This document shows, in pieces, positions 36,301-45,157 of a stretch of 64,000 nt of DNA. This DNA is from Streptomyces violens (GTDB taxonomy: Bacteria > Actinomycetota > Actinomycetes > Streptomycetales > Streptomycetaceae). The position numbers and the translations under genes were made by a program. The DNA lies in contig NZ_JOBH01000012.1 of assembly GCF_000717745.1 (NCBI RefSeq), positions 124,001 to 188,000 of the forward strand, read 5' to 3'. Under the pieces are notes generated by a model that searched no databases, was not told where the DNA came from, and saw nothing but the letters and a program-made list of their open reading frames with translations. Within the stretch, counting starts at the first letter, position 1; each line of letters opens with the position of its first letter.

Positions 36301-37470
36301 ATGGAAGTGCATTGTCATACAGTCCCATTCTTCTCCCAGGCGGAGACCTTTGCGCGACTGTGGCCATTGATCGAAGACCGCGTGAACGAGGTGTTCGACA
36401 ACGGGAAATTTTCACACGGCAGACAAGTGGCGGAGCTGGAAAGCGCGTTGGCCGCGTACACGGGAGCGCGCCATGTGATCGGGGTGAACAGCGGCACGGA
36501 CGCACTGGTGCTGCTGCTGCGCGCCTGCGGCATCCGGCCCGGCGACGGCGTCCTGGTGCCGGCGTACTCCTTCGCGGCCACCGCCACGTCGGTGGCGCTC
36601 GCCGGGGGCCGGCCGCAGTTCGTCGACATCGACCCCGTCACGTACGCCATGGACCCCGCGGCGCTGGCCGCCGCCGTCTCCCCGACGAGCCGTTTCGTCA
36701 TGCCCGCGCACCTCTTCCATCAGATGGCCGACATGGCGGGCCTGGCCAATGTGGCGGCCCGGCACGGCCTGGTGCTGCTGGAGGACAGCGCGGAGGCGAT
36801 CGGCATGCGGCAGCGCGGTGTGCACGCCGGGCTGCACGGCGCGGGCGGGGTGCTGTCGTTCTTCCCCAGCAAGACGCTCGGCGCGCTCGGTGATGCCGGC
36901 GCGGTGCTCACCGACGATCCCGGGACGGCGGAGCTGGTCTCCGGCCTGCGGCACCACGGCCGGCTCGGCCGCACCGTCGACGACTTCCCCACGATCTCGA
37001 CGCGGAGCGCGCTGCCCGGAGTGAACAGCAAGATGGACGACATCCAGGCGGCGGTGCTGCTGGCCAAACTGACCCGGCTGGACGCCGACATCGCGCGCCG
37101 CGGCGAGCTGGCCGCGGCCTACGGTGAACGGCTCAGGGAAATTCCCGGTGTCCTGCGGCTGCCCGAAGTGGTCGATCGCGGACCGGGCTCCGCGCCCGTC
37201 TTCTACGTTTATCTGATCGAAGTCGAGCGCCGGGACGAACTGGTCGCCCACCTCGCCCGGCACGGCATCGGGACCGAGGTCTATTACCCGACCCCGCTGC
37301 ATCTGCAGCCCTGCTTCGCGGAAATCGGCCATTCTCCGGGGGACTTCCCGAATGCCGAGGCGGCGAGCGGCCGCGCGGTGGCGCTGCCTTTCCATCCGGA
37401 CCTTTCCGAGCGGCAGCTCGACCGCGTCTGCGAGGTCATCGGCGCGTTCTACCGCGGGAGGCCGGAATGA
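36301..37470 (+). CDS. DegT/DnrJ/EryC1/StrS-family aminotransferase (first)
   Basis: A 389-residue PLP aminotransferase of the sugar/cyclitol type, transferring an amino group (usually from Glu or Gln) to a keto sugar or keto cyclitol. Visible: GVNSGTDAL (about 61-69), LEDSAEAIG (about 161) and the PLP Lys191 in FFPSKTLGALGD. The start is uncertain: ATG 36301 has GAGG at 11 bases, and upstream in-frame codons would add unusual residues. It overlaps the next aminotransferase by ATGA. Two such enzymes in a row suggest two amination steps or a heterodimer. Confidence 0.88.
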   Translation: MEVHCHTVPFFSQAETFARLWPLIEDRVNEVFDNGKFSHGRQVAELESALAAYTGARHVIGVNSGTDALVLLLRACGIRPGDGVLVPAYSFAATATSVALAGGRPQFVDIDPVTYAMDPAALAAAVSPTSRFVMPAHLFHQMADMAGLANVAARHGLVLLEDSAEAIGMRQRGVHAGLHGAGGVLSFFPSKTLGALGDAGAVLTDDPGTAELVSGLRHHGRLGRTVDDFPTISTRSALPGVNSKMDDIQAAVLLAKLTRLDADIARRGELAAAYGERLREIPGVLRLPEVVDRGPGSAPVFYVYLIEVERRDELVAHLARHGIGTEVYYPTPLHLQPCFAEIGHSPGDFPNAEAASGRAVALPFHPDLSERQLDRVCEVIGAFYRGRPE

Positions 37471-38597
37471 CCGTACCGCCACGTATTCCGTTCTTCCCGC
37501 CGGATCTGTTCGAGGGCGATCGCGAGGTACTGCTCGGTCTCCTCCGCGACATCGGTCTCGCGCCGGAACAGCGCTTCATTCTCGGGGAACACACCCGCAG
37601 GTTCGAGCAGTTGCTCAAGGAATCGCTCGGCGCCGCCGACGTGGTCGCGTGCAGCAGCGGGACCTCGGCGCTGGACCTGGTGCTCGCCGCGCTGGACGTG
37701 GGTCCGGGCGACGAGGTGGTGGTACCGGCCTTCGGCTGCGCCCCGCTCGCCTCCTCCGTCGTGCATCTGGGCGCCACGCCGGTGTTCGCCGATGTCCGGC
37801 CGCACACGATGGTCGCCGACCCCGCCGAGGTGGAGAAGCGGATCACCGAGCGCACCAAGGCGGTCATGCCGGCCCACATTTTCTCCGTCATGGCCGATAT
37901 GCCGCAGTTCGCCGACCTCGCGCGGCGCCGCGGGGTCCGGCTCGTCGAGGACTCCGCGGTCGCGCAGGGCGCGGTGCTCGGCGGCACGCCCGCCGGGCTG
38001 TGGGGCGAGGCCGGGGTGTTCTCGTTCGTCCAGGTGAAGTCCTTCGGGATGCCCGGCGAGGGCGGCGTGGTCGTGACCCGGGACGCCGCCCTCGGGGAGC
38101 GGGTGCGGATGCTGCGCAACCACGGGCAGAACGGCCACAACCGGTTCCTGCATCACGTCATCGGGCGGAACAGCAGGTTCGACGAGATCCAGGCCGCCTT
38201 CCAGATCCACCGCTTCGGCGGGCTGGCGGCGCGGCTGGAGCGGCGCGCCGCCATCGCCGAGTACTACACCGAGCGGTTCGCGCCGCTGGCCGAGCGGGGC
38301 GTGGTCCCGCCGCCCGCGGGCCGGGACGGCCGCTGCTACTACGTCTACGCGGTGCTCGCGGAGCGGCGGCAGGAGCTGGAGCGGCAGCTTCGCGAGCGCG
38401 GCATCGAGTCCCACGCGTACTACCCGCTCCCGCTGCCGCTGCAGCCCGCGTTCGCCGTGTACGCCGCGCCCGGGGACCGGTGGCCGCACGCCGAGGAGGC
38501 GGGCAGGCAGGCGCTGGCGCTGCCCGTGTATCCGCATCTGACCGATGCGCAGGTCGAGTACATCGCCGATGCCGTGTGCGCGTGCGCGGCCGACTGA
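37467..38597 (+). CDS. DegT/DnrJ/EryC1/StrS-family aminotransferase (second)
   Basis: 376 residues, same fold as the preceding gene product but clearly diverged. It has SSGTSALDLVLAAL (about 63-76), LVEDSAVAQG (about 157-166) and the PLP Lys191 in FVQVKSFGMPGEGG. The spacing around the Lys (VKSFGMPGEGG instead of SKTLGALGDAG) suggests a different substrate from its partner. Translation is coupled by the four-base overlap. A 60-base gap with a good RBS leads to the UbiA gene. Confidence 0.88.
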   Translation: MTVPPRIPFFPPDLFEGDREVLLGLLRDIGLAPEQRFILGEHTRRFEQLLKESLGAADVVACSSGTSALDLVLAALDVGPGDEVVVPAFGCAPLASSVVHLGATPVFADVRPHTMVADPAEVEKRITERTKAVMPAHIFSVMADMPQFADLARRRGVRLVEDSAVAQGAVLGGTPAGLWGEAGVFSFVQVKSFGMPGEGGVVVTRDAALGERVRMLRNHGQNGHNRFLHHVIGRNSRFDEIQAAFQIHRFGGLAARLERRAAIAEYYTERFAPLAERGVVPPPAGRDGRCYYVYAVLAERRQELERQLRERGIESHAYYPLPLPLQPAFAVYAAPGDRWPHAEEAGRQALALPVYPHLTDAQVEYIADAVCACAAD

Positions 38598-38657
38598 GCA
38601 GCGAACGACCGAGCAGCGAACAGGACCCATCACCAACTCAGAGGAAGGACAAGGCAG

Positions 38658-39638
38658 ATGACGCATCAGGACCTTCCGGCCGGGCTGCCGCGGGCCGCCG
38701 CGGGGCGGGCGGAGCACCGGCTCCGCAGCTTCGCCCGGCTGGGCAAGCTCGACGTCTACGACTACTACCTCAGCATCCTGGTGGTGCTGGCCGCCGTGCT
38801 GCTGCCCGCCGCCCGGTTCGACCGGCCCACCGCCACGATGCTCGTGGTCTTCCTGCTCGGCCAGGTGTTCGTGATCATGGCGATGGTCGCGCTGGACGAC
38901 GTGACCGGCTTCCGCGACGGCAGCGACACCCAGAACTACGGCCCGGACAACCCACTGCGCAACAAGCTGCGCAAGCCACTGGTGGCCGGCACCCTGACGG
39001 AACGCGAGGCGCTCGGCTTCGCCTGGGTGACGGCACTGATCGGCGCGCTCCTGTGGGCCGTCGCCGTGACCGTCGCGCCGCACCGTCCGACGTGGGCGCT
39101 GGTGCTGATCGCGGCCCTGTTCGTGGTGTCTCTCCAGTACTCCTACGGCCTGAAGATCAGCTATCACGGCTTCCAGGAGGCGTTCCTCGTCGCGCTGGGC
39201 GTGGTGCTGGTCGTCGCGCCGTACGGCCTCGCCGAGGGCCACTTCTCCGGATTCCTCCTCGTGCAGGGCGTGCTGTTCGGGTTCGGGCCGCTGATGTTCG
39301 GTGTGTACTCCAACACCAACGACGTCGAGGGCGACCGGGCCGTGGGGCGGCCGACCGTGGCGGCGCTGGTGTCGGAGCGCGGCAACACGGTGTTCATCGG
39401 CTGTCTGTCGGCCGCGGAGTTCCTGCTCGGCGCGGTCGCCTCGGCCACCGGCGCCGCCCCGTGGTGGTTCGTGCTGCTGATGCTGCCCGCGACGGCGCTG
39501 CGGACGAAGCAGTTCGTCACCGGCTTCGTGCGCGGCGACATCATGCGGGCCCGGAAGACCGGCTTCGCGGTGCACCGGCTGAGCGTGGCGCTGCTGGTGG
39601 CGGCGAACCTCCTCGTGGGATCGGGGGCCTTCGCATGA
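38658..39638 (+). CDS. UbiA-family (MenA-like) prenyltransferase
   Basis: A 326-residue integral-membrane protein with about eight or nine helices. The two Asp-rich diphosphate/Mg motifs are present: LDDVTGFRDGSD (about 78-89) and NTNDVEGDRAVGR (about 223-235); the pattern is nearest to MenA. UbiA enzymes attach an isoprenyl chain to an aromatic or other acceptor, though some members move phosphoribose onto polyprenyl phosphate. AGAGGAAGGA precedes ATG 38658. The stop overlaps the FAD oxidoreductase start as ATGA. Acceptor and chain length cannot be read. Confidence 0.88.
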   Translation: MTHQDLPAGLPRAAAGRAEHRLRSFARLGKLDVYDYYLSILVVLAAVLLPAARFDRPTATMLVVFLLGQVFVIMAMVALDDVTGFRDGSDTQNYGPDNPLRNKLRKPLVAGTLTEREALGFAWVTALIGALLWAVAVTVAPHRPTWALVLIAALFVVSLQYSYGLKISYHGFQEAFLVALGVVLVVAPYGLAEGHFSGFLLVQGVLFGFGPLMFGVYSNTNDVEGDRAVGRPTVAALVSERGNTVFIGCLSAAEFLLGAVASATGAAPWWFVLLMLPATALRTKQFVTGFVRGDIMRARKTGFAVHRLSVALLVAANLLVGSGAFA

Positions 39639-41008
39639 GCCCGGACCTGGACGTGGCCGTGATCGGCGCGGGAATCGCCGGGCTGACCACCGCACACGAA
39701 CTGCAGCGCGCCGGGCTGAGCGTCCGGGTGTACGAGAAGCAGCGGCACGTCGGCGGCCGGATGCGCAGCTTCCGGCACGACGGTTACACCATCGACGAGG
39801 GCGCCGAGCAGCTCCCCCGGCACGGCTACCGCGCGACCTGGGAGCTGATCGAGCGGCTGGGCGTGCCGGAGGGCGATGTGCCGCGGATCGGCGGCCGGCT
39901 GGGCATGTGGCGCGGCGCGCGGGCCCGGCCTGGCGTGGCGGAGCCGTCGGCGCTGCTCACCGGCGCCGGGCTCGGCCCGCGCGCCCGCCTAGATCTGGCC
40001 CGCTTCCTGGCCCAACTCGGGCGGCAGCGCGCGGAGTTCGACGCCGACCACCCGGAGCGCACGCCGCTGGGCACGACGACCGTCAAGGAGCTGGCCGGGC
40101 GCTATCACTCCGATCTCCACGACTACCTCCTGCAGCCGGTCGCCGGCAGTTTCTTCGGCTGGGACACCGCGCGCTCCGCCGCGGCCCCGATGCTGAGCCT
40201 GCTGCTGGACGCGGGCGGGCCGGCGAGCTGGCACACGTACGCGAGCGGCATGGACCTGCTCGCCCGCCGGCTCGCCGCCGGGCTGGACGTCGTCACCGGC
40301 AGCGAGGTGCACGAAGTGGTCGCCGACCGGGATTCGGCGGGCCTGCGGATCGGCGGCGGCGTCGTCACGGCGCGCGCGGCGGTGCTCTGCGTACCGGCGC
40401 CCGTCGCGGCCCGGCTGCACGCCAACCCGTCGGCGGACGAGGCCGCGTACCTGTCCGCGTGCACGTTCACGCCGACGCTGAAGGTGAGCTGCCTGCTGGA
40501 CCGGCCGCTCGGGCCGCGGGCCGGCGTCGAGCCGCTGTACCTCCTCCTCACGCCGGACGCGGAGGACAGCGTGCTGTCCGGCGTCATCGCGGACCACGTC
40601 AAGCACTCGGCGCGGGCCCCCGCAGGCAAGGGCCTGCTGACCCTCATCGCGCACCCCCGGACCATCCCCGAGCTGCTCGCCGCGCCGGAACGGGAGGTCG
40701 TCGAGCGGCTCACCAAGGCGGCCCGGCGCTATGTACCGGGCCTGGAGAAGGCCGGTATGCGCAACTTCGTGCATGCCTTCCCGCACGGGCTGCCGGAGGC
40801 CACCCCCACCGCGCTGCGCCGCCGCCCGTCCTTCATGGCCCGCGCCACGAGTCCCGTGGAGTACGCCGGCGACTGGGTGATGCTGCGGCCGTCCTCCGAG
40901 GGCGCCGTGCGCGCGGGCGCGCTCGCCGCCTCGCGCGTCCTCAGCCGGCTGCGCGGCCCCCGCCCCCACGACACCACCGACCGGGAGACGACACGTGAAA
41001 CCGCATGA
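39635..41008 (+). CDS. FAD/NAD(P)-dependent oxidoreductase (protoporphyrinogen-oxidase/amine-oxidase-like)
   Basis: A 457-residue flavoprotein starting with the FAD-binding VIGAGIAGLTTAHELQRAG motif (about 8-26), followed by VYEKQRHVGGRMRS and the GD region near the C terminus (YAGDWVMLRPSSEGAVRAG). The fold is that of protoporphyrinogen oxidase, phytoene desaturase and amine oxidases, which dehydrogenate C-C or C-N bonds. It is coupled to the UbiA gene by ATGA and overlaps the following ligase start by 14 bases, so it probably tailors the prenylated intermediate or its ring. Confidence 0.87.
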   Translation: MSPDLDVAVIGAGIAGLTTAHELQRAGLSVRVYEKQRHVGGRMRSFRHDGYTIDEGAEQLPRHGYRATWELIERLGVPEGDVPRIGGRLGMWRGARARPGVAEPSALLTGAGLGPRARLDLARFLAQLGRQRAEFDADHPERTPLGTTTVKELAGRYHSDLHDYLLQPVAGSFFGWDTARSAAAPMLSLLLDAGGPASWHTYASGMDLLARRLAAGLDVVTGSEVHEVVADRDSAGLRIGGGVVTARAAVLCVPAPVAARLHANPSADEAAYLSACTFTPTLKVSCLLDRPLGPRAGVEPLYLLLTPDAEDSVLSGVIADHVKHSARAPAGKGLLTLIAHPRTIPELLAAPEREVVERLTKAARRYVPGLEKAGMRNFVHAFPHGLPEATPTALRRRPSFMARATSPVEYAGDWVMLRPSSEGAVRAGALAASRVLSRLRGPRPHDTTDRETTRETA

Positions 41009-42575
41009 CATGGGGACCCTGTTCGAGGAGTGCGCCGAGCGCGGCCACGGTACGGAGTTCCAGTTGGACCGGCCGTTCGACATCGCGCCGGAGGCCGGTA
41101 CGGCACACTCCGTCGCCGGACTGGCCGCGCTCGTCCAGGACATGGCCGGCCGGCTGACCGCCGCCGGGGCCCGTCCCGGGGACCGGGTGGCGATCGTCAA
41201 GGACAACCACTGGGACTACGACCTGCTGGCCTGCGCCGCCGTGCGGATCGGCGCCGTCCCCGCACAGCTCTCCGGGCAGCTCTCCGGAGAGACGCTGCGG
41301 CTGCTGCTCGAACGCCTGGGCCCCGCCCTGCTCGTGACCACGTCGGGCCTGCTGGAGCGGGCCCGCGCCGAAGGCGCCGACCTGTTGCGAGCGGCGGACG
41401 CCTGCGTCCTGCTGGACGGCGCGTTACCGGGCACGCTCGCCTTCGAAGCGCTGCAGGGGAACCCCGCGCCCGGCCCCCGCCGCCGGCACGACGACGAGCC
41501 GCTGGTGATCAACCACACCTCGGGCACGACGGGCGTGCCCAAGCTGGTGGTGCACTCGACCCGCACGATCATCGGCAAGCTGGCCCGGTTCGAGACCGTG
41601 CGGTATCCGAAGATCGGCGTGCGGCGCGACGACACGCTGCTCAACGCCAGTTCGTACGCGCACGGCCGGACGTTCTGCTGGACCGCGAGCGTGCTGTGCC
41701 TGGCGCCCCGGCGGATCACGATCGTCACCGGCCAGGACCCGGACGCCGCCGACCCGCTGCTCCGCGCCCACCCGCCGACGATCGTCGAGGCGCTCCCCTC
41801 GTCGTACGTCCGCTTCCGGCCGCTGACCACCCGCCTGGACAATCCGTTCCGGCGCGTACGGCTGTACATCAGCACGTACGACGCGGTGCACCCGCCCGTC
41901 CTCCGCGCCTACTTGCAGGCCAGCGCGCACCGCGGCCCGCTGTGGATGCAGGGCTGGGGCCAGACCGAGACCGGCCCGCTGACCTTCCGCTTCCACACCC
42001 GCCGCTCCCTGTCGTCGGACGACGCCCGCAATCTGGGCCGGCCCATTCCGCTCAAGACCCGGCTGAAGGTGGTCGACCCCGAGACGCTCGCGCCGCTGCC
42101 GCGCGGCCGCGAGGGGCTCGTGCTGGCCAGGACAGCGGCGCGCGGCCTCGCGTACGTCGGCGAGGACGCCCGCTGGGCGGCGAAGCAGCACGGCGGCTGG
42201 TGGCACACCGGCGACCTCGGCATCCGGAGCCGCGGCGGCAGCGTCCGGCTGATCGACCGCGAGGTCGACCGCACCCCCCAACTGAGCTGTCTGCAAACGG
42301 AGGACGTCCTGGAGGAGCGGCTGCCGCAGGTCCTGGAGTGCGTCGTGCTCGGCAGTCCCGGCGAGGCGCCGCTGCCGGTCGTGGTCACCGCGGACGGCAC
42401 GCTGGACCGGGACCGCTGGCAGGAGGCGGTGCGCGACCTCCCGACACTGCGCGAGCCGGCCGTCCTCACCTGGGACGACGTCCCCCGTACGGGCACGGGC
42501 AAGGTGCGCCGCACGGCACTGCGCCGCCGCCTCACCGGCCGTACGGACACCTCCGGCTCCGGCCGGTGGACCTGA
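40995..42575 (+). CDS. Adenylate-forming ligase (ANL superfamily), degenerate hinge
   Basis: A 526-residue ligase. The P-loop NHTSGTTGVPKL (about 174-185), GWGQTETGPL (about 320) and the C-terminal Lys in TGTGKVRRT are intact, but the usual hinge IxGGENVxP is replaced by DREVDRTPQLSC. GTG 40995, preceded by GGGAG, lies inside the end of the FAD oxidoreductase gene. Codon 144 is TTA (41424-41426), which in Streptomyces needs the bldA tRNA. It activates an unknown carboxylic acid as acyl-AMP for CoA or amine transfer. Confidence 0.87.
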   Translation: MKPHDMGTLFEECAERGHGTEFQLDRPFDIAPEAGTAHSVAGLAALVQDMAGRLTAAGARPGDRVAIVKDNHWDYDLLACAAVRIGAVPAQLSGQLSGETLRLLLERLGPALLVTTSGLLERARAEGADLLRAADACVLLDGALPGTLAFEALQGNPAPGPRRRHDDEPLVINHTSGTTGVPKLVVHSTRTIIGKLARFETVRYPKIGVRRDDTLLNASSYAHGRTFCWTASVLCLAPRRITIVTGQDPDAADPLLRAHPPTIVEALPSSYVRFRPLTTRLDNPFRRVRLYISTYDAVHPPVLRAYLQASAHRGPLWMQGWGQTETGPLTFRFHTRRSLSSDDARNLGRPIPLKTRLKVVDPETLAPLPRGREGLVLARTAARGLAYVGEDARWAAKQHGGWWHTGDLGIRSRGGSVRLIDREVDRTPQLSCLQTEDVLEERLPQVLECVVLGSPGEAPLPVVVTADGTLDRDRWQEAVRDLPTLREPAVLTWDDVPRTGTGKVRRTALRRRLTGRTDTSGSGRWT

Positions 42576-42586
42576 AAGCTTCAGGT
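42570..42586 (+). promoter_or_regulatory. Palindrome over the stop codon, before methyltransferase RBS
   Basis: Arms ACCTGAA and TTCAGGT with an AGC centre cover the ligase stop codon and end just before the AGGAAGGAG ribosome site of the methyltransferase gene. It could be an operator or an RNA hairpin affecting translation. Unsupported beyond symmetry. Confidence 0.35.
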
Positions 42587-42602
42587 GAGGAAGGAGCAGT
42601 TC

Positions 42603-43466
42603 ATGTATCGCAGAGAGGTGGGGAGCACACTGCACCGGAGCCTGGAAGACACGAACGACGCGTACAGCACCCCCGGTTACGTCTTCGACAACGACAGCAC
42701 GCACAGCCGGGAGCAGCACCGCTGCCTGGCCGCCGCGTACGACCCCGTGACCCTCCCGCGGCTGGCCGCGACGGGGGTCGGGGACGGCTGGCGGTGCCTG
42801 GAGATCGGTTCGGGCGGCGGGAGCGTGGCGCGCTGGCTCGCCGCGCGCGTCGTGCCCACCGGTGAGGTGACCGCCACCGACGTCAAGCCGCACCACATCG
42901 CCGAGATGCCGGGGCTCTCCGTGGTCCGGCACGATGTGGTGACCGACCCGCTGCCCGAGGCGGCCTTCGACCTCATCGTGGCGCGCCTCGTCCTGCAGCA
43001 CCTCCCGGAGCGGGGTGCCGTACTCGCCAAACTGGTGCGCGCCCTCAAGCCGGGCGGTCTGCTGCAGATCGACGAGTTCGACACGTCGTACGAGCCGCCC
43101 CTGCTCGCCCCGGACGCGCGCGCGGCCGGGCTGTACACGGCCTTCCTGCGGGCAAAGGCCGCCGCGATGCGGGCGGGCGGCGGCGACCCGCACTGGGGGC
43201 GGCGGGTGCCGGCCGCGATGCGGGCCGCGGGGCTCGTCGACATCGACCCGCAGCCGTTCATCGAGTCCCGGCACGCCGCCTCCGCAGGGCTGCGGCTCCA
43301 GCTCCATCACACCTACCACCTGCGGGACAAGCTGATCGCCGCGGGCATGACCGAACGGGACCTGGAGGAGGTACGGGCGTTGATGCGGGACCCGTCCTTC
43401 CGGGCGGCGTCCAGCATCCTGTACTCGACGCAGGGCCGCCGTCCGGCGGTCGGGGGCGGATCGTGA
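42603..43466 (+). CDS. SAM-dependent methyltransferase
   Basis: A 287-residue class I methyltransferase: SAM-binding motif I CLEIGSGGGSVARWLA (about 62-77), acidic residue after motif II (TATDVKPHH), motif IV IVARLVLQHLPE (about 125-136) and the post-motif LKPGGLLQIDEFD. AGGAAGGAG precedes ATG 42603. Its stop overlaps the CoA-transferase start as GTGA. It is likely an O-, N- or C-methylation step of the second locus. Confidence 0.9.
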   Translation: MYRREVGSTLHRSLEDTNDAYSTPGYVFDNDSTHSREQHRCLAAAYDPVTLPRLAATGVGDGWRCLEIGSGGGSVARWLAARVVPTGEVTATDVKPHHIAEMPGLSVVRHDVVTDPLPEAAFDLIVARLVLQHLPERGAVLAKLVRALKPGGLLQIDEFDTSYEPPLLAPDARAAGLYTAFLRAKAAAMRAGGGDPHWGRRVPAAMRAAGLVDIDPQPFIESRHAASAGLRLQLHHTYHLRDKLIAAGMTERDLEEVRALMRDPSFRAASSILYSTQGRRPAVGGGS

Positions 43467-45157
43467 CCGCCCCGCCCCAGCCGGTCGAGGCCGCGGTCGC
43501 GGGGCGCGTCGCGGCGCGCGCCCTGGACCTCGCGAACGCCCCCAAGTCCGGCCGGCCCCAGTACGCGATCGACTGGGCGGGGCCGGTCGGCCTGCCGCTG
43601 CCCGACGAGCGCGCCGTGCAGGCGGCCTGCGGGATCATGCATGTACACGGCCGCGCGGCCGGCCGCCCCGCGCCGCTCGCCGTCGACTACGCGTCGGCGG
43701 TGGCCGGAGTACTGGCCGCGCAGGGCGCCCTCGCCGTCCTCATCGGCCGGTCCCGGGGCCTGGCGCTGCACGGGGTCCGCACCTCGGTCGCCCAGGCCGC
43801 GCTGCTCTCCGTCACGCAGTACCTCGCCGCCGCGACCGCCGCCGACGACCCGCCGGAGCCGCTCGCCCCCGGCGAGTGCGTCTGGCTCACGGCCGACGGG
43901 GTGCACATCGAGTTCGAGACCCTCGATCCCCTTCGGTGGCAGGACTTCTGGCGGCGGCTCGGCGCGCCGCCCGCCGACGCCGGGCGCGGCTGGCGCCCCT
44001 TCCAGCAGCGGTTCGGCACCGCCTGCTGCCCGCTGCCGGCGTCCCTGCACGAGGCGGTGGCCCGCGCCCCTTTCCGGGCCGTGCGGCACGCGGCCGGCGA
44101 GGCGGGCGTCAGCGTACTGGCCGTCCGCGAGGACCCGTTCCCGCCGATCGGCATCCGGCCGTGGACCCTGACCCCGTTCCCCGAGCGGACCGCCGAGCGG
44201 CCTGCTCCCGCGACGGAAGCGCCGCTCGGCGGCCTGCGGGTCGTCGAGTCGACCCGGCGGGTGCAGGGGCCGCTCGCCGGGCACGTCCTGCGGATGCTCG
44301 GCGCCGACGTCATGCGCATCGAGCCGCCGGGCGGCGACCCGATGCGCGGCATTCCGCCGATCGCGGGCACCTGCTCGGCCCGGTTCAGCGCGCTCAACGC
44401 GGACAAGACCGTGGCTGAGATCGACCTCACCACCGAGGCGGGCCGGCGCGAGGTCCACGAACTGGTCTCCGGGGCCGATGTGTTCCTGCACAACTGGGCG
44501 CCGGGCAAGGCCGCGCAGCTCCGCCTGGACGCCGACGACCTGCGCAGGACCCGCCCGGGCCTGGTGTACGCCGGAGCCTCGGGCTGGGGCGACGCGCTCG
44601 GGCCGACGCCGCCGGTCGGCACCGACTTCCTGGTGCAGGCCCGCAGCGGACTTGCCGCCGCGCTCCGCCCCGCGGACGAGCTCCCCGTGCCCTCCCTGAT
44701 GACGCTCACCGACATCCTCGGCGGTCTGGTGTCGGCACAGGGCGTACTGGCGGCGCTGCTCACCCGCATCCGTACCGGTCACGGCGGGCGCGTCGACTCC
44801 TCCCTGCTCTCCGCGGCCGCGGTGATCCCGCGCCGCCGCCGGCGGGTCGAGTGGACCCCGCTGGACCGTCCCTTACGGACCGCGGACGGCTATCTCGCGC
44901 TGGGCCCGGAGGCCCGCGTCCGGCCGGAGCGGGTCGCGCGGATCACCGGGCCCGGCGCCGCGTCGGACCTCGCCGCGTCCCTCCTCCGCTTCCGCCTCCG
45001 CCCGACGGGCTTCTGGACGCCCCGGCTGCGGGAGGCGGGCCTGACCGCGACGCCGGTCTGCACCGACCTGCGCGACCTGGCCCGCGCCCCGGCCTTCCGC
45101 GGGGCGCTCGCGACGGCGGAGCACACGTATCCGCTCGCCCCCTGGGAGTTCTCATGA
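43463..45157 (+). CDS. Two-half CaiB/BaiF (family III) CoA-transferase-like protein
   Basis: 564 residues. The second half (about 255-564) starts with LGGLRVVESTRRVQGPLAG and GADVMRIEPPGG, and carries the expected Asp in LMTLTDILGG. The first half repeats only the later part of the fold, with its own Asp in LAVDYASAVAG. The order resembles the two-half protein at 6462 but here both Asp positions are kept. Codon 471 is TTA (44873-44875). GTG 43463 and the ligase ATG at 45154 are both coupled by four-base overlaps. It may transfer CoA to an acid made in the locus, perhaps in concert with the flanking ligases. Confidence 0.75.
   Translation: MTAPPQPVEAAVAGRVAARALDLANAPKSGRPQYAIDWAGPVGLPLPDERAVQAACGIMHVHGRAAGRPAPLAVDYASAVAGVLAAQGALAVLIGRSRGLALHGVRTSVAQAALLSVTQYLAAATAADDPPEPLAPGECVWLTADGVHIEFETLDPLRWQDFWRRLGAPPADAGRGWRPFQQRFGTACCPLPASLHEAVARAPFRAVRHAAGEAGVSVLAVREDPFPPIGIRPWTLTPFPERTAERPAPATEAPLGGLRVVESTRRVQGPLAGHVLRMLGADVMRIEPPGGDPMRGIPPIAGTCSARFSALNADKTVAEIDLTTEAGRREVHELVSGADVFLHNWAPGKAAQLRLDADDLRRTRPGLVYAGASGWGDALGPTPPVGTDFLVQARSGLAAALRPADELPVPSLMTLTDILGGLVSAQGVLAALLTRIRTGHGGRVDSSLLSAAAVIPRRRRRVEWTPLDRPLRTADGYLALGPEARVRPERVARITGPGAASDLAASLLRFRLRPTGFWTPRLREAGLTATPVCTDLRDLARAPAFRGALATAEHTYPLAPWEFS

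Noticed and set aside
37352..39634. Long N-terminal extension of the FAD oxidoreductase frame
   Set aside because: It runs through the DegT and UbiA genes in another frame; the FAD motif begins at ATG 39635, which has an ATGA overlap.
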